A DNA stretch of 37,018 nt from an uncultured Anaerolineaceae bacterium (lineage in GTDB: Bacteria; Chloroflexota; Anaerolineae; Promineifilales; Promineifilaceae). The position numbers and the translations under genes were made by a program. Positions 33,271 to 37,018 of this stretch are shown here, in pieces. The notes under the pieces were generated by a model that saw only the letters and a program-made list of their open reading frames with translations, was not told the DNA's origin and made no database searches. The stretch lies in NCBI GenBank assembly GCA_937967805.1, contig CALBTC010000479.1, forward strand, positions 1 through 37,018. Reading direction: 5' to 3'. Numbering within the stretch: position 1 is the first letter of the stretch; each line of letters starts with the position of its first letter.

Positions 33271-36200
33271 ATGCTTCCAAAGTTTCAGACACGTCCAGTT
33301 TGGGCTGTAACGGCCGTATTCCTGCTCGCTCTAATTCTATTCAGCATCCGGCCACAATCAGCCTCGGCCGACAATGCTCTCGTTCGTCTCAACGGCATCA
33401 TGGCCGGGCTAAACGGCGACTCCCAGGTGCAGTACGTCGTGCTGGAGGTTGCCAACAACGACCAGCTAGAATGGGGCCCACAGCCAGAAGACCCACCCGG
33501 CGCTCCAGGGCGCACGATGCTCGTTTTTTACAATGCACTGGGTACCCAAACCGGCCGTTTCGTTTTTCCCAGCGATCCCCCGGCCAATGCCACAAACGTG
33601 CTGGTAGCCACCGCCGAATTTGCCGCTTTGCCCGGTGCTCCCACGCCGGACTTCATCATGCCTGCGGAAATGGTGCCGGTCGCCGGGAAGGTTGCCTTCC
33701 AGAACAATCCCGACAACCCGAACGCCAGTCCGGTGAATGTGGCCCTGAGTTACGGGGGAGCAACCTTTACCGGCAGCACTGCCGGAGCTACGGACGGTCC
33801 CCATCCGGCCGAGCTGCCCATCCTCAACACCGTCAGCTTGCAGCGGGTGGGCGGCACCGGCTTTGGCACCGGCTCGCAAACGAATGCTGATTTCAGCCCA
33901 GGGCCACCTAATCCCATCAACAGCGCCAACCAGGAGTTCGCCGTCCTGCCCGCCGTCGCTTCCATCGCCGACCAGGGTGAAATTTTGTTTAAGGAAGAGA
34001 CCTTTTTGGGCAACGGCCGTACCTGCGCCTCCTGCCATCGACCGGAAAATGGCGACTTTGGCCTTTCTCCAGAGCAGGTAAACAGCCTGTTTCAGGCCAA
34101 CCCGATGGACCCACTGTTTGTGGCTGAGTACAACATCAACACGCTCGTTGTCAGCTCGGCCGCACCTTCCGGTTTTGCCCAGCCCAGCGACCTCCGCGGC
34201 GAAATCAGCGGCACAACCGGCAGCGCCACCGTGCTGGCCGGCAGCGGCAACACCTACCTGGTTTACGCCGGGGGTAATCTCTCCGGCACCATCACCGACG
34301 GTTTTGGTAACAGCGCTACCTTTGTCTCCTGGACGCCGGGCAATCTGGCCGGCCCTAACCCGGTCAACGGCAGCGCCAACGGTCTGGAAAATTTCACCAT
34401 GTTGCACGGTCCCTCCACAAACACAGATGGCTTTCCCCTGGGACGCGCCCTCATCCTGGAAAACATCGACGGCTTCGATCAACCGGAAGTATTCCGGGCA
34501 TCGCCACCATTGTTCAACGTGGCTGAGACAGCGCCGTATGGCTTCAGCTCAGAAATTCCCACCCTGGCCGAGTTTTCGCAAGGGGCCGTTGTGCAACACG
34601 CCACACGCAGCTTGAACCGCATACCCTGGGTCGATTTTCGTCCACCGACACAGGATGAATTGGCCGCTTTGGAGGCGTTTCAAAATAATATCCGCATCCC
34701 GGCTGACGGTAATTACGATCTGGATCGCTTTACCATTTCTGACCAGCAAATCCAGGGTAGAGACCTGTTTTTCAGCAACGAAATCCAGTGCTCCCGGTGT
34801 CACTCTGGCCCGGTTCTGGCCACCACCGATGGCACCATTCCCGGCATTGCCGAGGGCGTTAACGCCAGGTTCAACACCGGCACCGATGAAGTGACCTTTA
34901 ACGATCCGGACGGCGTGCCCAACGAACCCCCCAGCTCCGCGCCAGGACCGAGCACCCGAACATACAGTACGCCAGGTCTGTTTGGCACAGCTCTCACCGC
35001 ACCGTTTTTCCACAATCACGGTCGAGCAACGCTTTTGTTTGCCGTTCAATTCTATCGCGTACCGGAATTTGTGGACTCTCCTTCTTTTGACATTACCGGC
35101 TTTGTGCCCATCGGGGCAACCTCCGGCAACGACGTGCCCGTAGTGGCTTTTCTGGAAGCGCTGATTGAGCCGCCAACGGTCTGCGCCAGCGGCTGCGACT
35201 TCCCCAATTTACCTACGGCCCTGGCCAATGTCCCTGATGGCACGTCGCTTACTCTCAGTGGCGTTCACAATGTTTCCACCACCCTGCAACCAACACAATC
35301 GGTCGTATTGTATGGTGGGGATGAAGCGGTCATCAACTGGACCGGCGGGGCAAACGACAGCCTGATTGAAGCCGGTAACAGTAATCTAACCGTCATGAAT
35401 CTAACGTTGAACTGCGCCCAAAGTTGTGGCACGGCCACGGCCGTTCGCAGCACGGGCAGCGGCCAACTACTCATCAAAAACAACAATATCAATGGCTTTG
35501 CTACGGCCGTCCAATCTGACGGCACAGGCGAAGTGACGGTTAAGGGCAATACGCTGTCCAACAACACCAATCCATTCGAGCAATCGGCCGGAACGCTGGA
35601 AGCATATGCCAACAATGTAAGCGGCTTCAACACCGCTTTTAGCAGCAGCAGCGGCACGGCCAATCTCAACAACAATTTTTGGGGCACAGCGCTGGGCAAC
35701 GCACCCGCAGGCCTGCCCCAGGCCGCCTGGGACACTCGCCTGGCAGCGGAAGTCGTAACGTGGACAGACACGTCCAGCCGCATCGGTCGCGCCAAGCTGG
35801 GTGATGCCGAACTGGAAAGCAGCGATGACAGCGGAACGGCCGTTTTGGTGAGTTACGGCCGTTCCCCGGCCAACGCCCCGTTCAGTGAACCACTCACCGG
35901 CGGAGCGCTCTGCTCTGACTACTACGAGCTGTTTGCTCGAGGTGCTATCACGGCTGGTGCTACCTGGACCCTCAACATTCCCGTAGATAACAACGCCGCC
36001 TGCAATGCTGACGTTTTGGCCCAGCAAGCGCTGCGGCAAGTTGGCAATCCCGCCGACTGCACCGGCACGGGCAATCCCGCCTGCTGGGCCGCTGCCGCCG
36101 ACGTCACAACCAGCGGCCAGACGCTGCAAATAAGCGGCCTGACCACAACAGCACTGACGCGCGGCACTTTTGCCGCTGACGTCAGCAGCAGCGGCCAGCC

Positions 36201-37018
36201 AACACCGACGCCTGAACCGACAAACACGCCGACGGCAACGGCCGTACCACCCACACCTACCAATACACCGATACCGACCGACACTCCCACTGTTGGCCCC
36301 AGTCCCACACCAACGGCAACGGACACCCCAACAGCGACTGCAACCTCAACGCCGACGCCAGTTCCCACAAATACGCCTTTACCGACGGACACACCAACAC
36401 CTGTTTCCAACTTCGTCTTTAATCCAGAAGCAGATGCGGTGATTCTCAGCAATCGGCCGGAAAATAACCTGGGATTATCTACGCAGCTCAGTACCGATGC
36501 CGCCCCAGAAATCAACTCGCTGCTGCGCTTTAATGTACAGGATATTAGCGGCACCATCACAGACGCCACGCTGCGGCTCTTTATTCAAACGGATTCCACC
36601 ATTGGTTTTGACGTGTTTGAAGTGGCGGATAACAGTTGGGGGGAAACTTCTGTGACATTCGACACTGCACCCACGATCGGCAGCTTCATTAACAGCTCCG
36701 GCGCTACCATTGCAGGCAATGTCATCGAAATTGATATTACCAATGCCGTCTTGGGCAACGGTCAGGTGAGTTTTGCCCTAACCAGTGCAGACAGCAATCG
36801 AATTTTGATGAGCAGCCGTGAAGGGGCAAATCCGCCGGAGCTGGTTATCAATGTGGCGCTTGGCCCAACAGCAACGCCCACCATCACGCCAGTCCCGCCG
36901 ACGGCTACGAGCACACCAACAGCTACCAATACACCGCTGCCACCAACCGCAACAAATACGCCTACGGTCGGCCCCAGCCCCACACCGACCAATACGGCCA
37001 CAGCAACACCCATTCCGC
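33271..37018 (+). CDS. Large secreted dihaem cytochrome (CCP/MauG-like) with beta-helix and CBM96-like domains, 3' end outside window
   Basis: The frame is open from ATG 33271 (ribosome-binding site AGGAGGGG, 6 bases upstream) to the window end: at least 1249 codons with no stop, read codon by codon. A signal peptide ([17 protein letters not shown]) leads. Two haem-binding motifs, CASCH (Cys252) and CSRCH (Cys507), and the segment [20 protein letters not shown] match the cytochrome-c-peroxidase/MauG type. ~630-960 includes a beta-helix-like run ([38 protein letters not shown]). A Thr/Pro-rich linker (~977-1045) precedes a DNRLRE/CBM96-like domain (~1048-1195, [31 protein letters not shown]). 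A second Thr/Pro linker runs off the edge. Probably an exported redox protein displayed at the cell surface; oxidant and partner are unknown. Confidence 0.88.
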   Translation, partial: MLPKFQTRPVWAVTAVFLLALILFSIRPQSASADNALVRLNGIMAGLNGDSQVQYVVLEVANNDQLEWGPQPEDPPGAPGRTMLVFYNALGTQTGRFVFPSDPPANATNVLVATAEFAALPGAPTPDFIMPAEMVPVAGKVAFQNNPDNPNASPVNVALSYGGATFTGSTAGATDGPHPAELPILNTVSLQRVGGTGFGTGSQTNADFSPGPPNPINSANQEFAVLPAVASIADQGEILFKEETFLGNGRTCASCHRPENGDFGLSPEQVNSLFQANPMDPLFVAEYNINTLVVSSAAPSGFAQPSDLRGEISGTTGSATVLAGSGNTYLVYAGGNLSGTITDGFGNSATFVSWTPGNLAGPNPVNGSANGLENFTMLHGPSTNTDGFPLGRALILENIDGFDQPEVFRASPPLFNVAETAPYGFSSEIPTLAEFSQGAVVQHATRSLNRIPWVDFRPPTQDELAALEAFQNNIRIPADGNYDLDRFTISDQQIQGRDLFFSNEIQCSRCHSGPVLATTDGTIPGIAEGVNARFNTGTDEVTFNDPDGVPNEPPSSAPGPSTRTYSTPGLFGTALTAPFFHNHGRATLLFAVQFYRVPEFVDSPSFDITGFVPIGATSGNDVPVVAFLEALIEPPTVCASGCDFPNLPTALANVPDGTSLTLSGVHNVSTTLQPTQSVVLYGGDEAVINWTGGANDSLIEAGNSNLTVMNLTLNCAQSCGTATAVRSTGSGQLLIKNNNINGFATAVQSDGTGEVTVKGNTLSNNTNPFEQSAGTLEAYANNVSGFNTAFSSSSGTANLNNNFWGTALGNAPAGLPQAAWDTRLAAEVVTWTDTSSRIGRAKLGDAELESSDDSGTAVLVSYGRSPANAPFSEPLTGGALCSDYYELFARGAITAGATWTLNIPVDNNAACNADVLAQQALRQVGNPADCTGTGNPACWAAAADVTTSGQTLQISGLTTTALTRGTFAADVSSSGQPTPTPEPTNTPTATAVPPTPTNTPIPTDTPTVGPSPTPTATDTPTATATSTPTPVPTNTPLPTDTPTPVSNFVFNPEADAVILSNRPENNLGLSTQLSTDAAPEINSLLRFNVQDISGTITDATLRLFIQTDSTIGFDVFEVADNSWGETSVTFDTAPTIGSFINSSGATIAGNVIEIDITNAVLGNGQVSFALTSADSNRILMSSREGANPPELVINVALGPTATPTITPVPPTATSTPTATNTPLPPTATNTPTVGPSPTPTNTATATPIP

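Noticed and set aside
33466..34482. 338-codon minus-strand frame
   Set aside because: It lies opposite the cytochrome-like gene, whose plus frame has a signal peptide, haem motifs and a strong ribosome-binding site; the minus frame shows no family features.

Overview
The window is a stretch of bacterial chromosome of roughly 55-58% GC that looks like a member of the phylum Chloroflexota, probably an Anaerolineae-type filamentous lineage. The evidence is two 'YYY' (DUF2298 / Chlor_Arch_YYY) membrane proteins, an Agl23-like (TIGR03663) membrane protein fused to NHL repeats, Thr/Pro-rich secreted proteins, and a secreted protease ending in a YLPVVMR-type tail. This is inference from gene content only. 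The left edge cuts into selA and the right edge cuts into a very large secreted cytochrome-like protein. No tRNA, rRNA, CRISPR array or intact transposase gene was seen.

Layout. (1) 1-8.6 kb is a housekeeping and stress stretch: a partial selA, tsaD (tRNA t6A), a GAF-GAF-PAS histidine kinase, an AlaX-type alanyl-tRNA editing protein followed 13 bp later by a metallo-beta-lactamase-fold protein that has lost most metal-binding His, a Crp-type regulator, a metallophosphoesterase, and on the minus strand a small RemA/DUF370-like protein. (2) 9.0-23.9 kb is a same-strand block of four giant membrane proteins (a GT39-like/YYY fusion, a second YYY protein, a GT39-like protein, and an Agl23-like protein with an extracytoplasmic NHL propeller and acidic tail). 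It is interrupted by an ECF sigma factor overlapping its putative membrane anti-sigma factor, and ends at a good intrinsic terminator. It is best read as an envelope glycosylation or surface polysaccharide locus with its own extracytoplasmic-stress switch. (3) 24.1-32.5 kb holds a FabG-like SDR, an SLC12-like transporter, a secreted reprolysin-like metalloprotease (minus), an EamA transporter (minus), a second SDR, and a VOC protein (minus) preceded by the 3' remnant of a DinB-family gene. (4) 32.7-33.27 kb is a gene-poor repeat-bearing stretch. (5) From 33.27 kb to the edge runs a secreted protein with a dihaem cytochrome-c-peroxidase-like region, a beta-helix-like region, a TP-rich linker, a DNRLRE/CBM96-like domain and a second TP-rich linker.

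Two window-wide patterns stand out more than any single gene. First, the palindromic octamer ACGGCCGT occurs about 65 times by hand count, roughly 100 times more than a uniform-base expectation. It sits mostly inside genes, often in the frame Thr-Ala-Val, like the HIP1 palindrome of cyanobacteria but with a different sequence. Second, there is a rich set of short, mostly inverted repeats (heptamer arrays, octamer arrays, GGCAGTCCT hairpins and others). Several lie in frame inside coding sequence, including heptamer arrays at the same cytoplasmic-loop position of the two paralogous YYY proteins.
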